DNA of 64,000 bases from OLB16 sp964481775 (GTDB lineage Bacteria; Hinthialibacterota; Hinthialibacteria; OLB16). The notes under the pieces are model-generated. The model worked only from the letters and a program-made list of their open reading frames with translations, was not told the origin of the DNA and did not search any database. Within the stretch, counting starts at the first letter, position 1; each line of letters opens with the position of its first letter. The stretch is from NCBI GenBank assembly GCA_964481775.1, contig CAYZUX010000006.1, positions 1 to 64,000 of the forward strand, in the 5' to 3' direction. The translations under genes and the position numbers were made by a program. Shown here piece after piece: positions 52,497 through 60,630 of this stretch.

Positions 52497-53339
52497 ATGA
52501 AAATACTCGTTACCGGCTCCAAGGGAAAACTTGGGCAACGTCTCTGTCGTGTGCTTGGCAACAAGCATGAGATGCTTGGAGTGGATGTGGGTGAGGTGGA
52601 TATCTGCTCGCTCTCCGCATTGGCAGAGTGTGTTCAGCAGTTTCATCCGGCTTCCATCATCAATGCCGCGGCCTATACCGCCGTGGACCGTTGCGAAGAC
52701 GAAGCGGATCTCGCGTTTCAGGTTAATGCGGTGGGGGTTCGCAACCTTGGCATCGTCGCGGAGAGGGTCAAGGCGAAACTTATTCATTTCTCTACCGACT
52801 TTGTTTTTGATGGGGAACGCAGCGGACCTCCCTACCGGGAATATGACCAGACCAATCCCAGATCTGTCTATGGAAAAACCAAGCTGTATGGGGAGGTGGA
52901 AGCATTTCGTTCCTGTTCCAATGTGGCTGTCTTAAGGTTGTCCTGGTTGTATGGCGAGGGGGGGTGGAACTTCACTGATTGGGTGGTCTCAGAACTTCAG
53001 GCAGGACGGCAGGTGCGGATAGTCACTGACCAGGTTGGGTGTCCGACCTGGGTGGGTGATGTGGTCACCCAGGTTGAGAGACTCCTTGCCGAGGATGGGC
53101 GCGGTCTCTACCACTGTTCGGGACAAGGATTCTGTAGCCGTCATGAGTGGGCCTGTGAGGCTGCCCGTTGCGCCGGGCTCGATCCGGCTCATGTGGTACC
53201 TGTCACTTCGACAGAGTTCAAACAAAAAGCTCCACGTCCAGCCTATTCAGCAATGGATAACTTCTTCCTGCGGACTCAAGGGATTGAGTCCATGCGTCCC
53301 TGGCAGGAGGCATTGAGAGATCATATCAACAAACGATGA
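52497..53339 (+). CDS. rmlD: dTDP-4-dehydrorhamnose reductase
   Basis: A 280-residue short-chain reductase that makes dTDP-L-rhamnose. NAD(P) motif VTGSKGKLGQRL, ASIINAAAYTAVDRCEDEAD, HFSTDFVFDGE, the catalytic Tyr-Lys in YGKTKLYGEVEA and LRLSWLYGEGGWNF are typical of RmlD. The ATG at 52497 lies one base after the rmlA stop (TGACATG). Rhamnose would enter surface polysaccharide. The length is normal. Confidence 0.9.
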   Translation: MKILVTGSKGKLGQRLCRVLGNKHEMLGVDVGEVDICSLSALAECVQQFHPASIINAAAYTAVDRCEDEADLAFQVNAVGVRNLGIVAERVKAKLIHFSTDFVFDGERSGPPYREYDQTNPRSVYGKTKLYGEVEAFRSCSNVAVLRLSWLYGEGGWNFTDWVVSELQAGRQVRIVTDQVGCPTWVGDVVTQVERLLAEDGRGLYHCSGQGFCSRHEWACEAARCAGLDPAHVVPVTSTEFKQKAPRPAYSAMDNFFLRTQGIESMRPWQEALRDHINKR

Positions 53340-53633
53340 TCCCTCTAATGAAAGGGATATCCCCACCCATCCACCCCTAATGAAACCGAGGTGGGCTTCC
53401 TGGTGATTTTCCCATTTTCTATATTTTAGATGAATTAAATAAATTGCCAGATTGACAGGCAATTTCCCTATGTATAGGTTTTCCAGTGTTCTGCCAACCC
53501 TTGGACACCTATATGAATCGCCCCTCTAGCTTTTTCAAGGTCAGTCCTCAGTTTCCTTCTGAAAAAAAAGTTTTCCCTGTGGTCTGCATGACTGCACTGC
53601 TTATTCCCATAGGAGGTCTTTTTCAGAGTCACC
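53340..53633. other. Intergenic region with several weak hairpins
   Basis: Contains ATCCCT...AGGGAT (53339-53358), AAATTGCC...GGCAATTT (53441-53465) and CCTAT-GT-ATAGG followed by TTTT (about 53467-53482). One of them probably ends the rmlA-rmlD transcript; none is a classic strong terminator. AGGAGG at 53611-53616 is too far from the next ATG to be an ideal ribosome site. Confidence 0.45.
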
Positions 53634-55651
53634 ATGAAAACTATCCGTATAAGCATTATCTCTCTGATTATCATCTGGATTTCTCTGGCTGCACTGCCAC
53701 TCTGGGGAGCTGTTCCTGAAGAACTCTTGGTGTCGGGAACACTCACAGATGAGGCTGGCAATCCTGTCGTGGGGAGTATGCTTTATCGAGTTCGGTTTTT
53801 TGATTCAGCAACCGCTGGAGTTCAGCTTGGTTCGGATGTTACGGGAACCCTCACCACCTCCCAGAGAGGGATCTTTGCTTTTCCCCTGACAGTTCCCGCA
53901 CAAGTCCCTGAGGCATCTGAAGCATGGTATGAGTTGGCCATCGATACCCATCGGGATGGTGTCGATGATCGTGATACCTTTGGGGACCGTATCCGGGTGT
54001 TCAGTGTTCCCTTTGCGCATAAGGCGGAGAATGCGGATAACCTGAATGGACAGCCGGGTGGTTATTACACCAATGCTTCCAACCTTTCTTCAGGAACCAT
54101 TCCATCAGCGAGGTTGAGCCTGACTGACAGTGACATCCCCGATTCCATCACAGCCTCAAGGTACTACCCCCTCTCCGGGGGAACCATTTCGGGAAATGTG
54201 CTTGTCAGTGGGAAGCTTCAGGCTGTCACCATCAACACTGGACATGGAGATTATGAACTTTATGCAATGAATCAGAATGTACGTACCAGTGATTCAGTGG
54301 CCTTCGCCACGGTCGACACCGGACAGGGTGCCAATGAACTGTTTGCGATGAATCAGCATGTCCGGTCCAGCGATGGAGTGACATTCAGTACGGTCAACAC
54401 GGGTCAGGGAGCGAATGAACTCTACCCGATGAACCAAAGCGTGCGCACCACCGATGATGTGACTTTCGGAGATATTGCCGCAGCGACAGTGACCGCCACG
54501 GCGGTNNNNNNNNNNNNNNNNNNNNNNNNNNNNNNNNNNNNNNNNNNNNNNNNNNNNNNNNNNNNNNNNNNNNNNNNNNNNNNNNNNNNNNNNNNNNNNN
54601 NNNNNCCGATGATGTGACTTTCGGAGATATTGCCGCAGCGACAGTGACCGCCACGGCGGTAGCTTCCAATACAGTGGCGGCTACTACAGTCCAGGCCGTG
54701 ACCGGTTCATTCGGTACCCACACAGTAACTGTCGGGGATCTGATCGAGATGGCTCCCCAGACCGCACCGGCAGTCACCACCAACAAGCTCTACAACGCAG
54801 GTGGGAACCTCTTCTGGGGTGGAATACAACTGGATCAATCCGATATCAGCAAGAGCCAGATCAACAATTCGGGAAGCCTCAGTTTTTCCTGGAACGATGG
54901 GGAAGTCTCTGATGCTCTCACTGTTTCGGGCGGAACTGTGAACAACGACTCTTTCAGTGCCTACAGTGACCTGAGCGCAGAGGGCAAGATTGGCGCTGGA
55001 GTGTCGCAGGTGGCGGCGGGTGATCACACCCACAGTGAATTGGATGCCTCTGACGGAGCCCCCACAGGCTTGGTGAATGTGGATGCTAATGGAGCCCTGA
55101 CCCTTCAATCTTCCTCGGGGCAAAACCTCAAGATTTTACCGCAGGGAACAGGAGGAACTGATGGTCAGTTCCTCAAAACAGATGGGAACGGGAATGTTTC
55201 CTGGGCAACTGCGGGTGGGGGTGGCGATGGATTCACCACTGTGACGAAATCTGCCGATCAGAATTTCACTGGATATACCTTGGCCAATGATAACGCTCTT
55301 ACTTTCACGATGGACGTAAATTCTGTTTACGAAGTCGAAGGTATCATCTATGCAATCGAAACAACCGCTGTGGATGGGAATATGTTGATGAATGCCTCGT
55401 TTCCTTCCGGATTTAATGGGGGAATTCATGTTTCAGATGCGGGATTCGTATATGGAGCCAGACCCCTCACGAATCGTCAAACCGCAAACATCGAGATCTA
55501 TATCGAAACCACCAAGACAGTCATCTGGTTCGATGGAGTTATTGCAACTGCAGGTAGTGGGGCATTTACCCTTCGATTCGCTCAAGCCGCCACCTCCGGG
55601 AATCTGCGGGTCCTGGCTGGTTCGTTCATCAAATATCGAAAAGTGAACTGA
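53634..55651 (+). CDS. Secreted tail-fibre-like surface protein, interrupted by an assembly gap
   Basis: Two halves of one gene either side of the run of Ns at 54506-54605. The left half (from 53634) has a signal peptide (IISLIIIWISLAALPLW), an Ig-like domain (LLVSGTLTDEAGNPVVGSML) and then direct repeats of VDTGQGANELFAMNQHVR and VNTGQGANELYPMNQSVR type. The right half, to 55651, continues with VASNTVAATTVQAVTGSF, GVSQVAAGDHTHSELD and a C-terminal beta-rich domain. Joining at the 55 bases shared by both edges gives one open frame of about 620 residues. Similar repeats occur in tail fibres and bacterial surface fibres. Cell attachment is plausible; the function is unknown. Confidence 0.75.
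54506..54605. other. Assembly gap of 100 Ns
   Basis: A run of exactly 100 Ns, the usual placeholder for unknown length. The 55 bases to its left (54451-54505) and right (54606-54660) are identical, as if two contig ends overlap and were not merged. Confidence 0.97.
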
Positions 55652-55718
55652 TCAGCCGGACCTTCAGAACTCTTTCACAATTTCCTGATAAGGAATACGG
55701 CGTTAAGGGGAGCGATCA

Positions 55719-56969
55719 ATGGCACGAATCAATCGGTTCACGATAGGAAGAAAGCAAGGAACCATTTGCAGGTGGGGATTGGTATTCACCCTCACGGTCT
55801 TGGCCTTGTTGCCTGTCCAGGCTGATACCACCAATGGGAATGGAGCTCAACTGGTTTCCATAGCCATGGATCTCTGGAGTGCGGGTCTGGTTGTGAATGG
55901 GACAGGAGAGCAGGTGGAAATAGCGGGTTCTTGGGATGGTCATCAGGTTTCAAGTAATGCCGTTGGACTCCATGTGGAAATCCGCCGGCCCGCCATCCCT
56001 GCCTTTGCAAGCACTCCAACTCCCACACCGACGTCGACTCAAACCCCGACGCTCTCATCGACATGCACATGGACACCATCCACTTCCCCCACTTTCACGA
56101 AGACAGGCACGGCCTCATCGACGATGACATACACTGCCACTCCGACAGCTACCATCACCCCAACAGGTACCTCCACTCCCACCTGGACACCCTCACGAAC
56201 CCTGACAAATTCACCCACCCATTCGCAGACGATCACTTGCACACCCACCCCAACTGAGACCGCCTCTCCAACCAGGACCCAGACACCCTCTCCCACTTCT
56301 ACACCCACCATCACCCGAACACAGACTCCATCCCCCACCTTCTCTTTCACACCCAGTCTCAGCACAACACCGACAATCACCTTGACTAACACGAGTACGC
56401 TGACACCTACACCCATCGATAAAGATGGAGATGGTATTCCGAACCTTGTTGAGGAGGGTGCCCCCAACGAGGGGGACTCCAATAGAGATGGGATTGCGGA
56501 TTCAATTCAGCCGGATGTGTCCGCCTTTCCCAATGCAGTCGATGGACGTTACCTGACCCTGATCGCGCCACCTGAAGCAGTGTTCCAGGAAGTCCTCTCG
56601 ATTATCCCCGATACCCTTGGTGTGGCCACAATTCCTGAGGGAGCGACCGCGCCTTATGGATTACTCCATTTTGCCGTGGAAGGAATCCCCTCTCGGAACC
56701 GCTTCATGCTGATCCTCATTGTGCCTGATGACACGCAGGGCCTCACTTACTGGAAGTGTGGAGGAACACCGGGTCATGAAGCCCCTCACTGGTATGTTTT
56801 TGGTTTTGATGGACAGACAGGGGCAGAGATGGACGGGCGTGTGATCAGACTCTGGTTCCAGGATGGGTTGCGTGGTGATGATGATCTGACTGTCAACAAG
56901 ATCCTTGTGGATCTGGGTGCCCTGCTCCAGGAAAGTTTTACGGAGATTCCAGATTGGAATCTATATTGA
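55719..56969 (+). CDS. Secreted Pro/Thr-linker protein with choice-of-anchor-like domain and DWNLY tail
   Basis: A 416-residue exported protein: N-terminal signal segment (WGLVFTLTVLALLPVQA), about 60 residues of beta-rich sequence, a Thr/Pro/Ser linker of about 140 residues, a calcium-binding repeat (DKDGDGIPNLVEEGAPNEG), and a C-terminal domain (GLLHFAVEGI; YWKCGGTPGHEAPHWYVFGF; DGLRGDDDLTVNKILVDLGA) that resembles the 'choice-of-anchor U' domain. Such domains occur just before varied C-terminal sorting signals. The protein ends IPDWNLY, the same last five residues as the two-domain beta-helix protein. AAGGGGAG lies seven bases before the ATG. The linker region has low codon complexity and many shadow frames. 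Confidence 0.85.
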   Translation: MARINRFTIGRKQGTICRWGLVFTLTVLALLPVQADTTNGNGAQLVSIAMDLWSAGLVVNGTGEQVEIAGSWDGHQVSSNAVGLHVEIRRPAIPAFASTPTPTPTSTQTPTLSSTCTWTPSTSPTFTKTGTASSTMTYTATPTATITPTGTSTPTWTPSRTLTNSPTHSQTITCTPTPTETASPTRTQTPSPTSTPTITRTQTPSPTFSFTPSLSTTPTITLTNTSTLTPTPIDKDGDGIPNLVEEGAPNEGDSNRDGIADSIQPDVSAFPNAVDGRYLTLIAPPEAVFQEVLSIIPDTLGVATIPEGATAPYGLLHFAVEGIPSRNRFMLILIVPDDTQGLTYWKCGGTPGHEAPHWYVFGFDGQTGAEMDGRVIRLWFQDGLRGDDDLTVNKILVDLGALLQESFTEIPDWNLY

Positions 56970-56991
56970 ATGAAAGGAAAGAGTAAAATGA

Positions 56992-57867
56992 ATGGATGAT
57001 GGGGCGTTTCAGCCGAAGGGATTGAGGTATGACGAGTTGAGTGTGGAGTCTCTCACAAGTTCTGTGTGGTCCACTCTTTCCAGCGAAGGTTTTGCAATCA
57101 CTGAGACAGAACCACAGCCTTGGATGGAGGAAAGGTCCGAGGGCCCGGTAGACGCCCTTGTGGTGGCTGCCGGTTCAGGGAGGCGTATGGGAGGGGTGCT
57201 GCAAGGGCAAAACAAGGTTCTTGTCCCATTGGCAGGAAAGCCAATGGTTCTCTATTCACTGGGGACTTTGGTGGACTCTGGATTGATACGCCGCATAGTC
57301 CTGGTTTATCGTCCGCAGGACCAGTCTGTGATAGGTACGATCCTTGAGTCCGCCGGTCTGAAAGATCAAGTTGACCTGGTGCCGGGTGGGGAGGCTCGTT
57401 TCGATTCGGTCTGGAATGGGCTCCAGGAGCTAGCGCATCCCTCAGTTACTTGTCCAGGGATTGTCCTGATCCACGATGCCGCACGCCCCTTTGTCACCCA
57501 GCGGATGATCCAGGAGTCGATTGAACGGGCGCGAAAACATGGGGGAGCGACTGTCGCCATTCCACTTTCGGATACCCTCAAGCGTGGCAGTGAGGGATTC
57601 CTTCATGAAACCCTGCCCCGCGAAGAGCTCTACCGGATCCAGACCCCGCAGACATTCCGTTACGACTTACTCCGGCAAGCGCATGAGGAATTCCGCCAGG
57701 ATCCCGATCCCTCGGTGACAGATGATTGCATGTTACTGGAAAGGTGTGGCTACCGGATTGCCCTGGTGCTCGGTGAGGAGACTAACCTCAAGGTCACCAC
57801 TCCGGTGGATTTCCACATCGCGGAGGCGATTCTCCAGTCGACACGTTGTCCAACAGATTCGGCATAG
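56992..57867 (+). CDS. ispD: 2-C-methyl-D-erythritol 4-phosphate cytidylyltransferase with N-terminal extension
   Basis: A 291-residue MEP-pathway enzyme that makes CDP-methylerythritol. The CTP-binding motif ALVVAAGSGRRMG, then NKVLVPLAGKPMVLYSL, VLIHDAARPFV, RIQTPQTFRYDLL and EETNLKVTTPVDFHIAE are all present. The enzyme core starts near residue 52, so about 50 extra residues precede it. The ATG at 56992 has AAGGAAAGAG upstream, which supports the long form; an ATG at 57124 would give a normal-length protein but has no ribosome site. The extension has no recognised domain. The gene starts 23 bases after the previous stop. Confidence 0.9.
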   Translation: MDDGAFQPKGLRYDELSVESLTSSVWSTLSSEGFAITETEPQPWMEERSEGPVDALVVAAGSGRRMGGVLQGQNKVLVPLAGKPMVLYSLGTLVDSGLIRRIVLVYRPQDQSVIGTILESAGLKDQVDLVPGGEARFDSVWNGLQELAHPSVTCPGIVLIHDAARPFVTQRMIQESIERARKHGGATVAIPLSDTLKRGSEGFLHETLPREELYRIQTPQTFRYDLLRQAHEEFRQDPDPSVTDDCMLLERCGYRIALVLGEETNLKVTTPVDFHIAEAILQSTRCPTDSA

Positions 57868-58144
57868 ATTCCCTCCAGATTCATTTGTCACAAGAAGCAT
57901 GATCCCCCTTTTCCCGGGAGAATGGTCCTACCCCTCAACCTCTCTCGATTTTTCAGCGATAATCAGGACACAAGGAGCCTTGTAACTCTTGGCTCATGCT
58001 GTTAGGTAACATGTACCCCCCTCAGGGAGGAAAGGAGAGGGGGTGTGTGTTAAAATGAGGGTGTCAAGAAATTGAAATTACCCACGGCTGGTTGAATCGT
58101 TTTTCATTCACTTTTCCGCCAAGCCGTTGAGGAGCTGCGAACCG
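57868..58144. other. Upstream region of clpC, 277 bases
   Basis: No gene. A G/A-rich segment around 58015-58045 (ACCCCCC / GGGGGT ends) could form a hairpin, and TTAAAAT near 58050 could be a -10, but the promoter cannot be placed with confidence. Confidence 0.4.
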
Positions 58145-60622
58145 ATGAACTTTGAACGACTTACAGAGCGAGCCCGCCAGGTGATGAGACGTGCCAAGGA
58201 GGAAGCCCAGCGAATGGGGTGCAGTCATGCTTCCACCGAACACATCCTCCTGGGCCTCATCAATGAAACGGACAGTGTAGCGGTCACCGCGTTGAGAAAC
58301 CTTGGTGTAGACCTGTCCCTCCTGCGCAAGAAGACTCAGTCCTACATCCAGAACACCTCTTACTATGTGGAGAAAGATGCGACCCAGCTTTCTCCCGGCG
58401 GAAAACATGCCATCCAGTTCGCCCAGCAGGAGGCGCAGAGCCTGGGGGTGAACTTCATTGGGACCGAGCATCTTCTCTTGGGGGTGATCCGTGAGACGGA
58501 GGGGATAGCCGCACGGGTTCTCCTGAGCCAGGGTGTTGACCTGGTCAAGGCACGTGCCGAAATCCTTCGCCTGATGGGGGTTGGTTCCGGTGGAGGTGAT
58601 GCCCAGGCGCAGGCCTCCAAGAAGAAGTCGAAGACTCCCGCACTGGATGCTTTTGGAACCGATCTGACTGAACTGGCCCGCATGGGAAAACTCGATCCGG
58701 TCATCGGACGTCATGATGAAGTAGAGCGGGTTATCCAGATCCTCTGCCGGCGTACCAAGAACAATCCGGTCCTCATCGGCGAGGCCGGTGTCGGTAAAAC
58801 CGCCATAGCCGAAGGGCTTGCCCAGAAGATCGTCAACAAGCAGGCCCCCGACCTGCTTGCTAATAAACGTCTCATCACTCTCGACCTTGCGGCCCTGGTG
58901 GCTGGCACCAAGTATCGTGGCCAGTTTGAGGAGCGCCTCAAAGCAGTGCTCGAGGAAATCCGCCGTAATGACAACATTCTTCTCTTTGTGGATGAACTCC
59001 ACACCCTGGTGGGTGCCGGGGCGGCTGAGGGATCGATGGATGCCTCGAACATGCTCAAACCTGCTCTCGCGCGCGGGGAGCTGCAATGCATCGGCGCCAC
59101 CACACTGGAGGAATACCGGAAGTACATCGAGAAAGACAGCGCGCTGGAAAGACGCTTCCAGAACATCATTGTCAACCCGCCCTCGGTGAAGGAGACCATC
59201 GAGATCCTCCGGGGCTTGGGTGAGAAGTACGAATCTCATCACCAGGTCCGGTACACCGAGGCCGCCATCACCGCCGCCTCCGAGCTCTCGGATCGCTATA
59301 TCACCGACCGCTTTCTTCCCGATAAAGCTATCGATTTGATCGATGAGGCCGGGGCACGTGCCCACCTGCGTGCCACCACACGGCCCAGAGAACTGAAAGA
59401 GCTCGAGGACCGCATTGAGCAGCTCAACCAGGAGATTGAAGCCGCCAGTGTTACCGAGGAATTCGAGAAGTGCATGGACCTCAAGCAACTCCGCGATGAC
59501 CTGCGTATTGAGATCGAACGTAAGCAACAGGAGTGGGAGGAACGCCGTTCGCGTGAGGAGAATCGCGTGGTGGTGGATGAGGAGGAGATTGCTTACCTTG
59601 TTTCCAAGTGGACTGGCATCCCGCTCGTGAAGCTGGAAGAAAGCGAGAGCGAGCGCTTATTGAAGATGGCGGATGAACTCCATAAACGCATTGTCGGGCA
59701 GGAGGATGCTATCCAGACCATTTCCAAGGCCATCCGCCGTTCGCGTGCTGGTCTGGCGGAGAGAAAACGTCCCATCGGCTCCTTCATGTTCCTCGGACCT
59801 ACTGGAGTTGGGAAATCCGAGCTGGCCAAGGCCTTGGCAGGTTACCTGTTCGGGAATGAAGAAGCCCTGATCAACATCGACATGTCCGAGTACATGGAGA
59901 AGTTTGCGGTCTCACGCCTGGTGGGAGCTCCTCCAGGATACATTGGGCATGATGAGGGGGGGCAGCTCACCGAAAAGGTACGCCGTCGTCCTTATTCCGT
60001 GGTTCTGCTTGATGAAATTGAGAAGGCTCACCCGGATGTCTACAATATCCTTCTCCAGGTCCTCGAGGAGGGGCGATTGACCGACACCACGGGCAGGACA
60101 GTGGATTTCCGCAACACTGTCCTGATCATGACCTCCAACATCGGCACCCAGGATATTGTCAAAAAGACCGGCTTGGGTTTCGAGGCCCACAGTCAATCCC
60201 TGGATATGGCGAGCATCCGGGAACGTCTGATGGGTGAATTACGGCGGAATTTCCGTCCCGAGTTCCTCAATCGTGTGGATGATGTCGTGGTCTTCCATCC
60301 ACTGAATGAAGACCATATCCGGAGTATCATCGATATCCTTGTTCATGACATCGAGGGACGTTTCAAGGGAAGCACCACCCGCATCCATCTCACCGAGGCG
60401 GCCAGGGGCTTCATTCTTGAAAAAGGTTTTGACGCTGTTTATGGGGCACGTCCTCTCAAGCGGGTTCTTCAGAAATACCTGGAGGATCCGTTGGCTGATG
60501 AGATTCTGCGGGGACGGTTGTTTGAGAATACGGACATCCAGGTTGACCTGGGTGATGGTGAGCTGGTCTTTTCCACTCCAAAAGAGACCGCTGAACCAGA
60601 GGAGATGGCTGGGGTTCGTTAA
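58145..60622 (+). CDS. clpC: ATP-dependent Clp protease ATPase subunit ClpC
   Basis: An 825-residue Hsp100 ATPase that unfolds proteins for ClpP. The N-terminal Clp repeat domain (RARQVMRRAKEEAQRMGCSH; SLGVNFIGTEHLLLGVIRE) is followed by NBD1 (Walker A GEAGVGKTAIAE near residue 211; Walker B LLFVDELHTLVGAG). A middle domain with a UVR-like segment (FEKCMDLKQLRDDLRIEIER) marks ClpC rather than ClpA or ClpB. NBD2 follows (GPTGVGKSELAKAL near residue 551; VVLLDEIEKAHPD). The ATG at 58145 fits the family N-terminus. bamA follows after eight bases, an uncommon pairing. Confidence 0.95.
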   Translation: MNFERLTERARQVMRRAKEEAQRMGCSHASTEHILLGLINETDSVAVTALRNLGVDLSLLRKKTQSYIQNTSYYVEKDATQLSPGGKHAIQFAQQEAQSLGVNFIGTEHLLLGVIRETEGIAARVLLSQGVDLVKARAEILRLMGVGSGGGDAQAQASKKKSKTPALDAFGTDLTELARMGKLDPVIGRHDEVERVIQILCRRTKNNPVLIGEAGVGKTAIAEGLAQKIVNKQAPDLLANKRLITLDLAALVAGTKYRGQFEERLKAVLEEIRRNDNILLFVDELHTLVGAGAAEGSMDASNMLKPALARGELQCIGATTLEEYRKYIEKDSALERRFQNIIVNPPSVKETIEILRGLGEKYESHHQVRYTEAAITAASELSDRYITDRFLPDKAIDLIDEAGARAHLRATTRPRELKELEDRIEQLNQEIEAASVTEEFEKCMDLKQLRDDLRIEIERKQQEWEERRSREENRVVVDEEEIAYLVSKWTGIPLVKLEESESERLLKMADELHKRIVGQEDAIQTISKAIRRSRAGLAERKRPIGSFMFLGPTGVGKSELAKALAGYLFGNEEALINIDMSEYMEKFAVSRLVGAPPGYIGHDEGGQLTEKVRRRPYSVVLLDEIEKAHPDVYNILLQVLEEGRLTDTTGRTVDFRNTVLIMTSNIGTQDIVKKTGLGFEAHSQSLDMASIRERLMGELRRNFRPEFLNRVDDVVVFHPLNEDHIRSIIDILVHDIEGRFKGSTTRIHLTEAARGFILEKGFDAVYGARPLKRVLQKYLEDPLADEILRGRLFENTDIQVDLGDGELVFSTPKETAEPEEMAGVR

Positions 60623-60630
60623 TCTGTCGA

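Noticed and set aside
56039..56482. A Val/Gly-rich antisense frame inside the Thr/Pro linker
   Set aside because: It is the direct complement of ACN/CCN codons and reflects only the linker's low complexity.
58064..59527. A 487-codon open frame antisense to clpC
   Set aside because: The clpC frame is unambiguous. The antisense frame is a codon-bias shadow, with repetitive Leu and Gly-rich sequence and no known domain.
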